Assembly: GCA_018466975.1 (NCBI GenBank)
Contig: CM031555.1
Span: 1,736,001-1,800,000, forward strand
From: Sparassis latifolia
Taxonomy: Eukaryota; Basidiomycota; Agaricomycetes; Polyporales; Sparassidaceae
Length of the DNA: 64,000 bases
Reading direction: 5' to 3'
Under the pieces are notes generated by a model. That model was not told the origin of the DNA. It saw only the letters and a list, made by a program, of their open reading frames with translations, and did no database searches. Below are positions 45,650 to 57,564 of the stretch, in pieces. The translations under genes and the position numbers were made by a program. How positions within the stretch are numbered: the stretch's first letter is position 1; each line of letters begins with the position of its first letter.

Positions 45650-46514
45650 CACCAGTGGTGGCCAGTATTGTATAATAATACTGCAGGTAGCTGGGCAAGG
45701 TGTTGTTCACTACTCACCAGTTCTTGTCAATTGTCGAAGTTATTGTTAACAACAGTCTGAGAGGATTGTAATACAATAACAACTTGTACAAAACAACTTG
45801 CACTTAGCCAGGCTTGGACCCTGATCTTCCAGACACATGATTACATAAGCACATGCCGCACACACAATTTACCAACTGCTCCATTGGGCCATGCATTTCT
45901 CTCAGCCTCAATTCTATATAAGGCTACTGCCTTCTCTAATATACATATTAGAATCTTTTGTAATAACTACTATATCCTGTTGTTACTGTGGCTTCTAACA
46001 GTGATTGATGTCCCTGTTAATAAGTCTTTGAATGCCTAATATTAAGCATTTCTTTTTTAGTTCAGTAAATATTCAAATAAGATTAAAACTGTAATATCAA
46101 AATTTATAGATGTAATAAAGCTATTAGAAGAGTGAAATAAATAGAAAAATGTAGGCAAATAACTCTTAGAAGCCACAGTAACAACAGGATATAGTAGTTA
46201 TTACAAAAGATTCTAATATGTATATTAGAGAAGGCAGTAGCCTTATATAGAATTGAGGCTGAGAGAAATGCATGGCCCAATAGAGCAGTTGGTAAATTGT
46301 GTGTGCGGCATGTGCTTAAGTAATCATGTGTCTGGAAGACCAGGGTCCAAGCCTGGCTGAGTGCAAGTTGTTTTGTACAAGTTGTTATTGTATTACAATC
46401 CTCTCAGACTGTTGTTAACAATAACTTTGACAATTGACAAGAACTGGTGAGTAGTGAACAACACCTTGCTCAGCTACCTGGGTCATTGTTATACAAAAGT
46501 GGGAACCACAGCTG
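45650..46514. mobile_element. Palindromic tRNA-like element B
   Basis: The ends are CACCAGTGGTGGCC (left) and, in reverse, CAGCTGTGGTTCCC (right), bounded by a perfect 7-bp duplication ttcctag (45643-45649 and 46515-46521). tRNA-like units point outward: minus at 45890-45800, plus at 46274-46367 with A box tagagcagttggtaaattg, B box agggtccaagcc and T4 at 46371. Both arms share tctatataaggctac near the inner edge with family A. It splits the gypsy 2 pol, which joins in frame across the duplication. Confidence 0.9.
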
Positions 46515-48851
46515 TTCCTAGGGCTCGTGAACTACCTGGGACACTTCATGCCCGATGTAACGGTGTACACTTCGCCATTGTTGGACATGGCTCACAACAA
46601 CTGAGCATTCGTATGGTGCCCAATGCACACCAAATGCTTCGAAATGATCAAAGCTTTGGCATACAAGGCACCCATTCTGAAGCCAATCGATCCACATCAA
46701 CCAGAATCCATCTGGGTGATATCTGATGCATCATTATACGGTGTTGGAGTGATGTACGGACAGGGACCAGACTGGTGAACATGTCATCCAGCTGGCTTCC
46801 TGTCGAAGAAATTCACGAGTGTGCAACGTGCTTATAAAACATATGAGCACAAGGCACTCGCGATACTGGAAGCCCTCCTCAAGTGGGAGGACAAACTACT
46901 CAGCCGACCGATAATGATCGCAACCAACCATCAGGCATTGAAGTACTTCGAAGGCATAACCAACCCAATGAATCGACAGATTCATTGGAATGAGTACATG
47001 TCTCGATTCCAATACAAAATCCAGTATGTAGAAGGCGCGACCAATAAGGTCGCGGACTGCCTATCGAGGTATTATGAGAACAACAATGCGGATGAATTCA
47101 CACCCATCCAGGACTATGCAAATGCAGATGTTCATCTAGACCCTGAGTGGGATGACCTACCCTCCAACCGCATTGCTGAGCTGCACGCCAGAATGACCCA
47201 GTGCTTAGCACAGCTGCCCAAGGATGTGCAGGAGTCAAGGGATCAAGAGGCCAGTGAGATGGCCTCCCATCTGCTGCTAGTAACACCAACTCCAGGTGCA
47301 AAGGACGAGGACCTGACGATTGCTGAATCACATACCAACGGACCTCCACTGAAGGCCCGTCTGGAACAGGATACCCCTTTCCTGGCCACAGTCCAAAAGG
47401 GCTACGGCGAGGACCCATTATTCAGGAAGGTCATTGAATCCCCAACGGAATTCAGCACCTTTGTAATCCGGGACAAGACCATATATACGAAGAACCGCTA
47501 GGATGAAAAAGTTATCTGCATCCTGAGGGTCCTGTACCATCGTCGAATGATGACCGAGATCATCATCGATAGAGGGCACATGACCATAGGACACTACGGC
47601 CCACAGAAGACATCAGAATACATCCGATGGTGGTTCTGGTGGCCTAGGATTGGACGCGACATCGAAAAATTCTGCGTGATATGCGGGGCCTGCCAAATGG
47701 CAAAGCCTCACAATCACTTGCAAGTGGGACTACTTTATTCTTTGCTGATTCCATGGTTTCCATGGAATTCAATAGCAATAGACTTCGTCGGCTCATTCCC
47801 GTGATCAAAGAGATATGACTACCTATGGGTAGTCATATGCCACCTTACATCGATGGTACATCTGGTCCCCGTGAATACGACGAGCACAGCCTCGGACATA
47901 GCTGAGCTCTATGTCCAAGAGATTGTGCGACTGCATGGGATGCCCAAGTCTATCATCTCAGACCGGGACTCAAAGTTCACGTCGAAATTTTGGCATGAAC
48001 TACATCGACTCCTGGGTGCAAAGTTACTCATGTCGACGTCGTTCCATCTGCAAACTGATGGGCTGTCTGAGCAGACCATCCAATTGGTATCCCAAATTCT
48101 ACAGTCCATTGTGTCTCCCAATCAATTAGATTGGATAGACAAGATCCCGATGGTTGAGTTAGCGCTGAACTCAGCCACGAGCGTGACCACAGGATTTGCC
48201 CCATTCGAACTTAATTATGGATACTTACCACGAATGATTGGAGACCTGCACGGAACCATGAAATTCATGGGCGTGCAGGAATTTGCCCAACGAGCATTGG
48301 CCAACCTCGAGATGGTGCATAATGCCATCATCGAGAGTTGTACACACCAAACATTCCAAGCCAATAAACTACAGCAGGAGGAGCCGGAGTTTACAACTGG
48401 ATCAAAGTTGTACCTATCCACGCAGAACCTTGCACTACCTAAAGGTCGCGCGAGGAAGCTGATGCCCAAATTTATTGGACCATACGAGATCACTGATGTT
48501 CATGCGGCAACCTCTAACTACACGCTTGAGTTACCGCAAGAACTGAAGGACCGGCGTATCTTACCTACATTCCACGTTTCATTACTCAGACGATATGAGT
48601 CCAATGACAATGTGTTGTTTCCGCACCGTGAGGCAAAGTCGTACTACGACTTTGGCGACAATGTGGAAACGGAATGGCTGGTGGATGAAATCGTAGGCCA
48701 TCGTTGAGATGGCAATAGGATCGAATTCCATGTGCGATGGACGCTAGGTGACCATACATGGGAGCCATACGCCCACTGCAAGGAATTGACCGCGCTTGAC
48801 GAGTACTTCACACTAATGGGTGTGAAGGACTGGAGAGCGCTGCCGCGCAAG

Positions 48852-49296
48852 TAGTGTATGGCATAGGTATCACCAACCCACATGGGTTGTAAGTATGGGT
48901 ATCCATGGGTATGGGTGTGGGTCAGCAGTGAGTAACCCATGGAAACCCATGGGCCATCTTATGGGTTTGTTGTAAACATAGAGTTCCAGAAGTGTGGTGG
49001 TGGCATAACTGTACAGTACCTCTATTAGATAATTCAAACCTGGCATTACATACAGCTCAGAAGACCCATCTCATTACTCTGAAAGCATGGCAGGTGATAG
49101 CACAAAGACTTGCATACTGCTATTATACTATGACTCCCACACTGCAACCCATGGGATACCCATGATGGGTCCTGACCCATAGCTGACCCATACCAACCCA
49201 TGGAAAACCCATGCCCATGTGATGGGTATGGGTTTTCTGTGGGTATGGGTGTGGGTATACCTTGTCAGACCCATGAAATACCCATGCTAGACACTA
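48852..49296. mobile_element. Non-autonomous hAT (MITE, 445 bp)
   Basis: The ends begin TAGTGTATGGCATAGGTATC and, in reverse, TAGTGTCTAGCATGGGTATT, bounded by a perfect 8-bp duplication cgcgcaag (48844-48851 and 49297-49304). The interior is full of acccatgggt/gggtatgggt repeats in both halves and has no coding frame. It resembles the termini of hAT3 and hAT2 and may use such a transposase. It sits in the last codons of gypsy 2 pol. Confidence 0.9.
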
Positions 49297-49339
49297 CGCG
49301 CAAGACTGCACCACCTGTGAAATGCAAGAAAAAATAACC

Positions 49340-52300
49340 ATAAGTGGAGGACCGGATGCGTATAACATCAAAGGATGTATGCATCATGTCCATGTGACAG
49401 ATCACGTGAGAAACCGATGACGATGAGGCGATAACAAGCTGCCCCGCCACACAACAGCAAGGCCGACCAAGGTCGACATCCCCGCGGCTCCAATTCAGAA
49501 CCGCGGTGATGCCACAGGCCCCACTGCAACCACCACCACCACTGATCGCGATACGATCGATGGCAGCCCCAGCGATCACAGCAACATCGACAACCACAGC
49601 ACCAATGGGTGCTGGGAATGCAGTAGTGATGCTGCCACCACCGCCGATCCCGACAGTGGTGGAATGGTGGGTCTCATTTGGGACCCACCAGTTCACACTA
49701 TACCACACGGAGGTGTGCACCATGTGCTACGGGTACCTCCAACACATCGCGATGGCACGCAACACGGCCCCCTACCAGGAAGCCCACACAGATGCGCTCA
49801 ACGCCGAGCAGCACCTGTTCTGGGAGCACTTCTAGACCTACATGGCCTTGGAAGGGGGAGGACGTGGTGACACTCCCACGCAGCAATGCAACATGGAGCT
49901 GCAAGTGCAACTCCATGCGGCAGAAGCAGAAGCAACCACACAGCAACAATGAGTCGACAACCTACTAGGGGAGCGTGAATGCCTCCTCAGGCAGATTGCG
50001 TCGAGTTCCTGACCTCAATCGTCCCCGGACTACTGCGGGTGACCGAGCGGGGCTCCATGTAGACAACCATCCTCACTGGAATACCTACCTCCCCTGAGGG
50101 AGCAAAGGTATTCTCCCCCATCGATGAACAGCAGCTCGCGCCGGTACTCACCACCGTCGAACGTGAGTGGATCGTGATGTCGATCCCCGGTGCGATACTC
50201 AACTGGGGGAGCACAGCGATACTTGCCCAGCTGTGGTTCCCACCATTGTATTACAATTGCCCACAACACTGGGCAGGCCATTGTGCACAACTCATCAGCC
50301 ATTGTAATTGTAATAACACTGGGCACATTGTAATGCAATGGCAATTACAATGCCGGCCACATTGTAATTGGAAAAAGAAGTGTTCACAGTGAGAGTTGAA
50401 CCCCTGGAGTTTTGCTTATATAAGCTACACAAGACACATGCTTTAACCACTACACTATTGGTGCTTGCTGTTACTTCAACCTCAATTGTAAATAATGAGT
50501 CTGTCCACTACAATATAATATACAAGCTTCTATTACAAATACTAACACTTGTTACTGTTCCTTTCTTAACTCTTTGTTAAATACTATTATAGTGTCTATT
50601 TATGTTCTCTTACTTGTTTATCTCTTTTTCTAACTCTTTAAAGTAATAGTATTAGATATAATATTAAAATGTGCATTAGAAGCTTGTATATTATATTGTA
50701 GTGGACAGACTCATTATTTACAATTGAGGTTGAAGTAACAGCAAGCACCAATAGTGTAGTGGTTAAAGCATGTGTCTTGTGTAGCTTATATAAGCAAAAC
50801 TCCAGGGGTTCAACTCTCACTGTGAACACTTCTTTTTCCAATTACAATGTGGCCGGCATTGTAATTGCCATTGTATTACAATGTGCCCAGTGTTATTACA
50901 ATTACAATGGCTGGTGAGTTGTGCACAATGGCCTGCCCAGTGTTGTGGGCAATTGTAATACAATGGTGGCCACCACTGGTGACTTGCCTTACTCCGCGGC
51001 AAGTAGGCCGAGTTCGGCCACACACCATGCCCCGGGAATGCCCCCACCACTGAGACACAAGCCCCCAGGGCCACCACCAAGGAGTGGTGCCCCTGGACCA
51101 CTGACTGGTCCTACCTCAGGACCGCCAGCTGGCTACGCCCCTTGACCTCCAGTTGGTCCTGCCTCCGCCCCTGTGAAGTCGCGCGTGCAGCGGGCCTACG
51201 AGCACATTGACAATGACGAGTCAGAGTTGGAGCCGTCCATAACAGATGGCGACAATGAGCCCAACGACACCGAGGTTCAGCGGCTCAACAAGCAGCGCCA
51301 GAGAAACTGCGGCCTGATGAACTTTCCCAGGCAAGAAGCATCGAGGAGCGACGACAAGGAGAAGACAGTGCCGTGGCTGTCGGACACCAATAATGATGTC
51401 TCACCGGCCCCGCACAACTGGCCTGATACGTTCCCCCTACCAGTCAACACGCAGCCATGGAAGGCGACCGAGTGATACAACTTTGTACCCCGGTACGTCC
51501 GTGACTCACAGCACCTCATTGATGCAGCCCATGGGGGCGACAATGGCGCATGCACCCAGGTGACCGACCTCATCCGGCAGATGCAGTAAGATGGACACTT
51601 GACCACATCCCACGACATGATGAACTTGCTCATGTCGTGGTGATGTCACAGCAGCTCCAGAGTGATCTACCTGCCGATGGCTCCGCCTCCTCGTAGGATG
51701 ACCAACCCCACCAGCTCATCGACATTCAACGAGTGAGTGGTGTGGTATGCACAGAACCCGAGCCAGGTTCACTGGGCCATCAGGCACTTGAACAATAACC
51801 GCTCGGAGGCCCCCCTACACCAGGACCTGGAGGCAATGTGACTTGCACGCCATATGGCCCCCATTATCCCACCCGGTGTACTCGCGACGGCCCACAATAT
51901 GTTCATTGAGCACACTGCAGAGCTTTTCTCCATCCCTGGACTGTACGCATGGATGGTACAGGTCGGGCATTACCCAGTGGCAAATAACAACGAGCCGGCC
52001 CCTTTTCCCGACTCATCCGCCCAAAATTCGTCCATATATGATGTCGCACATTGGTATGCTGCCCGTGGGTTCCATCCCATGTGGATTGGATTCCTCGAGG
52101 AGTTCCACTGCTGACATTGCAACTACATCCTCGGATGGGTCCTCGAAGATGTGACCCCGTTCGAGGGACACTTCCCGGCGGACCTTCGTGACGGACATGC
52201 TCGACCGGTACCCCCGACCCATGAGTTGTTATCACTCGTCGATGAGGACGTGGTGATGCAGCCACCAGACCCCGAACCACCCACACCCGGTGCTGGCAAT

Positions 52301-52380
52301 GCCCCTGCTGGCAGCACTCAGCTGAGTCCCAACCCCGGAGCGACCCCTGAGTCCCAACCCCGGAGCGACCCCTGAGGCTG
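49340..52380 (+). pseudogene. Third ORF of gypsy 2, between pol and 3' LTR
   Basis: Pieces read on the plus strand include a Pro/Ala-rich part with WWVSFGTHQF and EHLFWEHF-like residues (49500-49835), a part broken by palindrome C2 and an acidic middle (51173-51475). A helical C-terminal part has IEHTAELFSIPGLYAWM and IYDVAHWYAARGFHPMW (51840-52115). A purine tract and the LTR follow. Several stops. Similar unassigned ORFs occur downstream of integrase in agaricomycete gypsy elements, as far as I recall. It has no transmembrane segment or fusion-protein features, so I do not call it envelope. Function unknown. Confidence 0.55.
50228..50981. mobile_element. Palindromic tRNA-like element C2 (754 bp)
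   Basis: The ends are CAGCTGTGGTTCCC (left) and, in reverse, CACCAGTGGTGGCC (right), with a perfect 7-bp duplication acttgcc (50221-50227 and 50982-50988). tRNA-like units point outward: minus at 50466-50381, plus at 50744-50829 with ttttt at 50833. It is element C1 in opposite orientation and has the same length; the arms I compared differ at single bases. It is therefore the most recent transposition visible in the window. It interrupts the third ORF of gypsy 2. Confidence 0.92.
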
Positions 52381-52642
52381 GTGACCCTGACCACGACATG
52401 GGTGGCCACTAGCTCACGCTGGCATGCCTCTCATTGACGTGCTGCTGTGGGCCATGGCTGGAGACGTGATGCGTACCTTTTGTGTGCCCACAACCTGCCT
52501 GTGTGTTCTGGCTGTGTCTGTCATTGCCTTGGCCTGTCATTTTGCCTCGTCATGCCATCCCGCCTCGCATCGCTGCCTGCGTCATCCACTCGATGGCGCA
52601 GTCGGTGTTATGGTCCCGTGGAACGTGTCCAGTGGGGGAGGG

Positions 52643-52895
52643 TGTAACGTGCCGCTGTTGTATTGCGGGGCACAAGTACCAAGCGGTACTTGTGCCCTAA
52701 TCTTATCTAATCATCATGTATTATGTAATTGTTGTGTACTGTTTGTATGTGCTCTGCATGTATCGAGCGTGCGTTAGTGTGTTGAAGTCAGAGACTTTAC
52801 ACACCACGACCTTGATACACGCACAACGCTCCAGAATAGAGCTTGGTGCACTGTATCTGAGGTTCGGTGTGATAAGGTCTTGCCCCCCCATTACA
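52643..52895 (+). repeat. Gypsy 2 LTR (3' LTR, displaced by inversion)
   Basis: A 253-bp LTR beginning TGTAACGTGCC and ending CCATTACA. It is preceded by the polypurine tract agtgggggaggg, which marks it as the 3' LTR of the plus-strand pol upstream. It is followed by actaa (52896-52900), the reverse complement of the ttagt next to the partner LTR at 57565-57819. Confidence 0.92.
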
Positions 52896-52900
52896 ACTAA

Positions 52901-55273
52901 GTCCTGTTCTGAATCATCGAGGCCATCCCCTTCACTTTTCTTAGGTATGCCAAACTGTCGCAACAGGGCCTTTGCAACCAAATTAACGATGTGCAAGAAA
53001 CAGCGCATTCAGTTCAGCTCACCCACAAAATCCGGGAGCAAGTTAATTAATCCCTCTGTCATCGTGTCATTGGAGGATGCGTTGTCTGCAGTCAGGCTGA
53101 GGATCTGAGTGATCAAATGGTGAGCTTGTTTGTTGTGTGTGACTATGATTATATTGACCTTGTCCAATATTCCGAAATCATCCAAGATCTTCGCAAATGC
53201 TGATGCCAAATTCAGCCCAGAGTGCGACTGGTCCTGCATTGTCAGTGAAGATCGATGACGGATAATGGATAATGTACCTGGGCCACTTCAACAACATTCA
53301 GGACCATCGCGAGTGGCTCACCCTCACGTTCAAGATGCACTGACACAGCGACAAATGCTTTGTGGTTCGGTGATGTCCAAGCATTGGTTGCAAAATTGAG
53401 GTCCCCGTCATATTTCTAGGTAAGTTTTCAATAATTTAGTGTCATCGCATGACTGCAAACTGAGTCTCACCTGTAGCATCTTGGCGATGCGCTTCCGTGT
53501 TTGAGCAAATACAAGTTTGACATCATGTGACACCATGGAAGCTGACGGGATATAGTACTCAGGTCGCCCAATCTTTATCAAACATTGAAATCCGCGGTCC
53601 TCGACTATCTTGAATGGTCATGTACTTTTGGACACCCAGTGGACAATCTCCACTCTACAGCACTCACATCAACTTTTGTCAGCAAGGCAATGATAAGATC
53701 TTACTTTGTCTCAGTGTGGGTGTGCTGCCGGTGAGAGTAAGTGACCTTTCCTTACCTTTGCGTGCAAAGGCAGCCATGATTGTGTCGTTCTCTAACAGGG
53801 CCTTGACGACAGCCATCCTAGCCTCGTCTACATCCTTTGCCTTGTCCACTGCCAATACCGCATCTTGTCCCCAGCATGCTTTTGCATGCTTGCACAGTCC
53901 ACCTGTTGACTTTACATCGCTCGTGTCAAGGTACCGCCGGATCGTTCGCTTGCACCTTTTAGCTCAGTGATGTCAGTTATTAAAGATAATCTTTTCGACT
54001 AATAAGCAGTAATTTAGATAAAAATTGTGTCTAATAAGCAAAGATCATCCTTCAGATCATCCAGAGATAATTTGAAGAATCAGCTGAAAATTATCCGAAG
54101 ATAAAATTATCTACAAAATACAACTGAAAATTGCCACCAGCCAGGATTGAACTCTCAACCTCATGGTAAATCACATAACATGTTTTCAACTCATGCTTTA
54201 GACCACTAAACCATTGGGCCTTACAAGTAGTAAACCTTATATATAATATGTAACCTTCTTTTTTGAAAGTAACTTAGTCAAATTCTGACTTTCAAAAGAC
54301 AGTAAGTGGAAAACTCTAAAGTTGACTATGAACAAAGATGGTTTTAAAACTTGTAGCATTCATGTAATAACTTAAAGAGTCATTACAGCATCCTCTTAAT
54401 ACAGTTTAGCTGAAAAGTTTCTAGTTTCTTAGCAAAACAAGTTAACATATAACTAAAGAATAGGCTAAAATTCTAAGAAGCTGGCTGTTAATTCTTTATT
54501 ACAATAGCTCATATAAGTCTATTAGACGGTGAATCAGTATTGACAGATAGATAGTAAATGTTTATAATTTATAACATACCTACTAGAGCAAGAATACTTA
54601 CATCTTGTTATAGACTATTGTAATCTCATCTGAGATTACAAGACATTATATAAATGCTACAAGCTTTAAAACCATCTTTGTTTATAGTCAACTTTAGAGT
54701 TTTCCACTTACTGTCTTTTGAAAGTCAGAATTTGACTAAGTTACTTTCAAAAAAGAAGGTTACATATTATATATAAGGTTTACTACTTGCAAGGCCCAAT
54801 GGTTTAGTGGTCTAAAGTATGAGTTGAAAACATGTTATGTGATTTACCATGAGGTTGAGAGTTCAATTCTGGCTGGTGGCAATTTCTCAGTTGTATTTTG
54901 TAGATAATTTTATCTTCGGATAATTTTCAGATGATTCTTCAAATTATCTCAGGATGATCTGAAGGATGATCTTTGCTTATTAGACACAATTCTTATCTAA
55001 ATTACTGCTTATTAGTCGAAAAGATTATCTTTATTAAATCACAATGATGTTTAGCTGAACACTTGAATGTGTGGACACGACGGCCATCGACATATTCAAT
55101 TGCCGGAGTCAGCTCAAATAATGCATAGATCAATGACCACCAATCCTTCATCAATTCCTCTACAGTGTAAGTGAGCAGTTTATTCTATATACACAAATGT
55201 GATCAGTCATACCCAGCTCCGCTTCTGAGTTCACCTTAATGGGCTCGGACTTGGCAGATTTCTTGGCCTGGAT
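52901..55273 (-). pseudogene. hAT3 transposase, middle piece (inverted)
   Basis: Read from 55273 downward: IQAKKSAKSEP, an EELMKDWW region, the first half of a BED finger (HTFKCSAK), palindrome F1, the second half (CKRTIRRYLD), then the FARKGK stretch, the catalytic region with LTADNASSND and finally LDDSEQDLV at the gypsy LTR. Together with the plus-strand piece at 57825 it forms a continuous hAT protein across the TTAGT duplication. It lies in opposite orientation to the first and last pieces. Confidence 0.85.
53965..55049. mobile_element. Palindromic tRNA-like element F1
   Basis: The ends are CAGTGATGTCAG (left) and, in reverse, CATCATTGTGAT (right), with a perfect 7-bp duplication tttagct (53958-53964 and 55050-55056) inside the hAT3 BED finger, whose frame joins across it. 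tRNA-like units point outward: minus at 54223-54133, plus at 54790-54882 with A box ggtttagtggtctaaag and B box gagttcaattc, followed by a T4. The outer arms are gataatc-rich and the loop is AT-rich (about 54350-54680). F2 is its sister with most of the interior inverted. Confidence 0.9.
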
Positions 55274-55306
55274 GGTCTCTGTATGGTCCCCGGTCTTCTG
55301 AGGCTG

Positions 55307-57520
55307 TCAGCGATCCTTGTATGTATAGTATTGGTCCAGCCATTCGTTGCCCTGTTCGATCGCCAAAGCCAATCGATACAGTGCATTGATGGTGTGTTTC
55401 TCAGGCAATAGTAGGTGGGCTAGACGTATTACTTCTACCATTGGTAGCGGTAACGTGTCCATAAACCTCTTCCAGAAAGCATATTCCATTGGGTATTGCA
55501 CCATGCGATCTGCATGATGTAATAGCCTGTCGTATAGCTCACTCACACCACCACGTGATAAGCTGTACATCGCCTTGTCGTACTTCTCAGATGCTATTAG
55601 CTCTGAGTCCTTGTGTAGGAATCATCTGTGGAGGTGGGTCATTGCATTCTCGAAGTACCATTGTCGTACTTCGCAGTTCGGTGACTGCACATTCAGGAAG
55701 AACCAGTTGGCGGCATCATTTTTAAGACTTTGCCCCAATATTCACAGGCAATCTGCATCCATGGCGTCACCAGTGATGTGGAGAGTCTTGAAGTATTCCA
55801 GTAACTTCTGTAGCCAGACCTCGAATGCATCAAGATCATCCTTCCCATCATATTGCGGTGGTGGAGGCATCTTGGTGACTCTGAGGTATGCTGGTGGTTC
55901 GTCGATGGGATCTCTTGATATCATCTTGTCCACCATTGTATGGATCCTCTCGATTGTGGGAGATGTATCCGGAGGTATTGCTCCTGGGCCATGCAATTGT
56001 TGTATGGTCACGTGGCCTGTGTGCATACCTGGTGTGGCTGTTGTATTCATTCCCGGGAATCGAGGGGGTCAGTTCACTGTGGTAGTGACTGCCGGGTTTG
56101 GCTGGATCACTCCTGATTGGAATGTTACGTTCCTAGCAATGTTGGGCTGTTGCATAGCCGTTATTGCATTTACTGCAGGAATTTGTGTCAGTCCTGCTGG
56201 TCGTGTGTTCGTTCCCACCATGGGCTGCCCTTGTGGCCCACGGGGGTATCCAGGTCCTGCAGGTCATGTTGGTCGAGGAGGCAGTGGTGGCAGAGTAAAT
56301 CCATTGGATCGCGGTAGCCATTGTCTTCCAGATTGGTGTCCCCGGGGTGGTGTTGCAGGCCTTCGACCATTTCTTCTGAAATGGTCGAAGTCATTCCTGT
56401 CATCTCCGGGGTATGAACTGGAGTCATCTGAATCGTTACTTCTGGGGTCGCCTTCAGGAGCTGTTACTGGAGCTGTTACGGATTGGAGTGATCCCCACGT
56501 CGCGCGAGGTGTCGATGATATCAGCAGTTGTACTCTGAATGCCCTCAACGCCCTTTTGGACTCTGGAGCCATCCGGTCCAAGTATCTGATATATATTAAC
56601 ACCCTTCAATTGTAATCCTCATCCAGCTCTCCCTCTTGCTGTGGTCGGGCCAGCCGACGGTACGCGCTCTCAATAATTATATCAGGAGCACCTGCCATCG
56701 GGTCCTCGACCTCTGAGGGGTATAACCCTCACTCTACCGCTATCTCCTCGATAAAGTTCCTCATTCCCGAGGGGACGGGTTGATCCATTGGGTCAACTTC
56801 ATCTCCTGAGGAGTTTTTGAGTTCGTCCATTATCCTTTCAAACCACTCGTTCTGCACTTGGCAGGTCCATTTGTGTGCCTCACGAATGGCCTGCATCTCG
56901 CATTCTTGCTTTTCTTGCAACACGTTGAGTTCGCAGTTTGCCTCTTCTCAAGCCTGCTGGAGTGCCTCTCGAGCTTTTTTCCTGTGCACGCATTCTGATG
57001 AGCTCATGCTTGCAGTACTTCCTGGGGCTCTATCCTTAGCGCGACGTATTTCATCTGCTAAGGAAGATGTCATTTGCACTGGCAGGGCCGGGGACAGAAA
57101 TCTCTGTGAGTAATGCGAAGGACATCGTGGTGTCCTTCCCATTCTCGTCATTTCCATTTCTTCGCTGGCCTGGTGAGATCCAGTGAATCTCACCGGCGTT
57201 CTGACATTATGGTCAGAGGCGGATTCCCACTGCTGTTCGTCCATTCGGCCTCCTCGTGTTGAGCGTGGGGGTTCAACGTACAATAGAGTAGGGGATCGTG
57301 GGGCTGGTGATGCCAGTTCTTGCCCACGGTCTGTTATTTCTGGGGCTGGCGTGCCAGTGTCTGCGTGCACGCCATCATGGGGTGCGCTCTCAGCCACATC
57401 TGCCAGAGCTGCGTGCTCTGCCTGTCTTGACTGAGAGCATGTTATCCGTGTGTTTTTGGGGCCTTGACTTGCCATTGGGTGGCAAGTTAAGGTTCTTGAT
57501 TTCTTGATAGGGGTCTTCAC
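55307..57520 (-). pseudogene. Gypsy 2 gag
   Basis: Follows the 5' LTR on the minus strand. The N-terminal part is Ser/Pro-rich (57520-56950). Next come a coiled region with QKQECEMQAIREAHK-like sequence, a middle with a disordered Asp/Ser tract, PPPPQYDGKDDLDAFEVWLQ typical of basidiomycete gypsy gag (about 55870-55800), and a C-terminal part ending WLDQYYTYKDR. Frames change several times. The sequence is cut about 35 bp after the last gag codon, where hAT3 begins. Gag would form the virus-like particle. Confidence 0.75.
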
Positions 57521-57564
57521 TGTCGAATAGAATTTTTTGCAGGGCGAAATGGACTGTAAAAAAG

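Larger units (their letters stand above)
45330..49336 (+). pseudogene. Ty3/gypsy chromovirus pol (gypsy 2), from mid-RT to chromodomain
   Basis: The frame starts at IMQQGDCNVPATFQ, followed by the active site YLDDIFVF (about 45405), the connection (EWRIP) broken by palindrome B, the FLGLVNYLGHF continuation, RNase H (ISDASLYGVG … VADCLSRY), an integrase zinc finger and core (about 47547-48300), the GPYEI region and a chromodomain (ETEWLVDEIVGHR, then HVRWTLGDHTWEPY), which guides integration to heterochromatin. The real C-terminus lies past the MITE at about 49336. The RT N-terminus and protease are missing. Many stops replace Arg. Confidence 0.9.

Noticed and set aside
22902..50841. Repeated small ORF MEKEVFTVRVEPLEFCLYK in C1 and C2
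   Set aside because: It appears four times only because each C element has two arms. It spans the tRNA-like unit and its terminator in antisense direction.
49340..52380. Retroviral envelope-like gene
   Set aside because: Position fits, but no signal peptide, transmembrane segment or fusion-type motif is seen.
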